A stretch of DNA of 33,440 nucleotides from Branchiostoma floridae. Lineage: Eukaryota; Chordata; Leptocardii; Amphioxiformes; Branchiostomatidae. The DNA is taken from positions 9,365-42,804 of the forward strand of contig NW_023365798.1 of NCBI RefSeq assembly GCF_000003815.2, read 5' to 3'. The notes beneath the pieces were generated by a model that worked only from the letters and a program-made list of their open reading frames with translations, was not told where the DNA came from and searched no databases. Below, one piece after another: positions 31,649 through 33,440 of this stretch. Position 1 is the first letter of the stretch, and each line of letters starts with the position of its first letter. A program made the position numbers and the translations under genes.

Positions 31649-33383
31649 TATATAAAATCAGTTACTAGTTAGTTATAAGTTAAGAAATATTTCATTCCAA
31701 TGCAGTAAAGTGTTTTTATCACAGCTACCATAGCCTATAATTTCATACCCGATAGACTAGAGCAACCTGTTGGCGCATGAAAGCCCATCTAAGCCCTTTC
31801 CTACGGTAATGACTGCCAGCGTGGTTACCCCCGCTAATATGGTTCTTACGTCTGTGCGTGGGCTGCCTGCGAAACTACGCCTAACAAGTTGACGACGTTT
31901 GTCCATGATCATAATCTGACGATGATATTGTTCATATCATGTTGCGCGCGGCGTGGTGTGTTTTTCCACCACGGGAAAATTACGTTGCTTGTTATGCACA
32001 ATGTAGCTTAGCCGACTTCACGGACGATAGAAGAAAATGACCTATGGCTTCGTAAAGTATACTAAGGCCGTTTTGTAAGATGCTTTCGAGTTAAGTTCCC
32101 CGTTCGTGATCACATCATCTTTCAATCCGCTCAGCTTGTATGAATTCAAGGATTTTGAGAGCTTTAAGACACTGTAGTATTACAAGAAGCTTCAATCCGT
32201 GGATAATAAAAAAAGAAATTCAAAAGGGAGCGCTTATAAAAAAAATAAGGATTGTATGAACCTTACCGAAGCTGGTTTATTTTAATGTGATTTCTGCAGA
32301 ATCTAAAGAAAACAGGCTGTATTTTTGACAGAGAGATGATGACTTGTTGGACACATCGTAAAGTACACCCATTACCAGCACATTCCGGGACAATTTGTTG
32401 CTTCTTGTCGTTAGAAAGCTTTTATCGCTGAGCCGCAAACCCAGGTGAAGATGAGGCACGTCAGTACTGAATGTCTGACAGACGACACCATCCACTCAAG
32501 CGCCAAAATCAATGTCCGGCCCGTGTTACGCTGGGCAATCTTCTCCTTTAGTTGCTGTACACGGCATGAAAACGTTTTCAGGCGGACGGGAAAAGGGGCA
32601 GGAATCCGGGAAGGATTTCTCGTACATCGACCGACGCGAGCGCACGCACCCAGCCACGTGAGGGCTGATGCAGACTGACCTCAATTTTTCCACGACACGG
32701 TTATTGACTGGAACTGTATTATTACAGTCGCATCTTTTCCGGAAAACATCGATATAAATATTGCCTCTGTGTAAGGATGTCCATATTAGGCGATGTATTG
32801 CATATACCGGCGGCCGTTTTCAGTATATTACCCCGGGGGACCCGCCCACTTCTCGGATGGGGTTATTGACCTCCGAGTTGCAGCAGGTGAAATGACAGAT
32901 CAGAGAGAAGCTTGCTCATTATACAGGGAAGGATCGTGTAAGACAAGGTTGTGGACATTTTGACTGTAGCTCGCGATATCAAAAAGGCGTTTGCAAAAAG
33001 CAGCACATTGTCGTGCATCGTTTTTTGTCATCTGGATTTTATCTGTCTTTCACAGCACCCCCATACACACAACCACACACCTTTTCAAACAGAAAAATAT
33101 CTAGAAAATTCATTAGTATGCCCTACTTATAATTTCCTCTCTACCCGAGGCCTGTGTGTATTCACCAAGGACAACGTATTTGCCCGATTGCCCGCAGTGA
33201 TACCCTGTAGTCACGCAGAGTAACGTTTTGCACGTACTCCACAAGCCATGTAAGGTCGCCGGCCTTAAACTTTGGACCCTCGTATAAAAATGCTCGTTGA
33301 GAATTTCACGCCACTGTTTCTACAATAAAAAACTGTCGCAGTCAGCAAAATGTGTGCTACATATTATGTACCCATCGCAATAC

Positions 33384-33440
33384 TACTCTCCAAGCAGAGG
33401 TTAGGCTCCGGCTGTTTTTTAACGTTTTTTTAGTCGTTTT
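33384..33440 (+). repeat. Dispersed repeat end, copy B, cut by the window edge
   Basis: TACTCTCCAAGCAGAGGTTA then GGCTCCGGCTGTTTTTTAAC and TTTAGTCGTTTT match copy A (17267-17372) in the opposite orientation. The element continues past the window. Confidence 0.7.

Larger units (their letters stand above)
25150..33383. other. Probable intron 3 of the DEC-like gene and/or intergenic DNA; no exon recognised
   Basis: This stretch follows a strong donor (GTGAGT at 25150). I searched it by eye for a helix-2 exon and saw none. Open frames such as 27000-27530 (minus, 176 codons) and 31185-31595 (minus, 136 codons) have no recognisable domain and are within chance length for this much sequence. A CCAAT-type ATTGG with GC-rich surroundings near 25910 could be regulatory but is not supported further. 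Confidence 0.4.

Overview
Eukaryotic genomic DNA, AT-leaning, almost entirely non-coding. It has spliced exons with GT/AG borders, a Hairy/E(spl)-class bHLH gene, LINE remnants, many MITE-like inverted-repeat elements, microsatellites and three N gaps. No bacterial operons, prophage or CRISPR system is present. The gene and the repeat style fit an invertebrate deuterostome. An amphioxus (Branchiostoma) is my best guess, from memory of its repeats, and is inference only.

Layout. 1-9.6 kb: accessory DNA with a foldback element (530-648), a diverged repeat family (about 1045-1300), an array of short 31-bp palindromes (1903-2102, with a second cluster at 2560-2650), a probable first exon of a secreted protein (3702-3780), a MITE just behind its splice donor, a compound microsatellite, a 1.07 kb TIR element, a LINE 3' remnant and a TIR element spanning an N gap. 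9.6-17.3 kb: a giant inverted repeat. Two arms of about 2.2 kb (9646-11882 and 14995-17266) flank a 3.1 kb centre containing two minus-strand LINE 3' ends, smaller repeats, two gaps and a pogo-like transposon end. Each arm carries one private insertion that the other lacks. 17.3-19.3 kb: a direct duplication of about 0.6-0.7 kb. 19.3-21.6 kb: no gene seen. 21.7-25.15 kb: promoter region and first three coding exons of a DEC-like (BHLHE40/41-like) repressor on the plus strand. 25.15-33.4 kb: probably its long third intron and/or intergenic DNA; I found no exon for the second helix of the bHLH domain. A repeat end is cut by the right edge.

The one gene identified with good support is the DEC-like bHLH gene. 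Three exons join in frame with matching phases (2, 0, 0) into 109 residues: a DEC-type N-terminal motif, the basic region, helix 1 and the start of the loop. Two perfect CACGTG E-boxes lie within 430 bp upstream of its start codon, the site class bound by DEC and CLOCK/BMAL proteins, so autoregulatory or circadian control is a reasonable hypothesis. I see no convincing undescribed biological system. The most unusual structures are the giant inverted repeat with reciprocal insertions and the 31-bp palindrome array.
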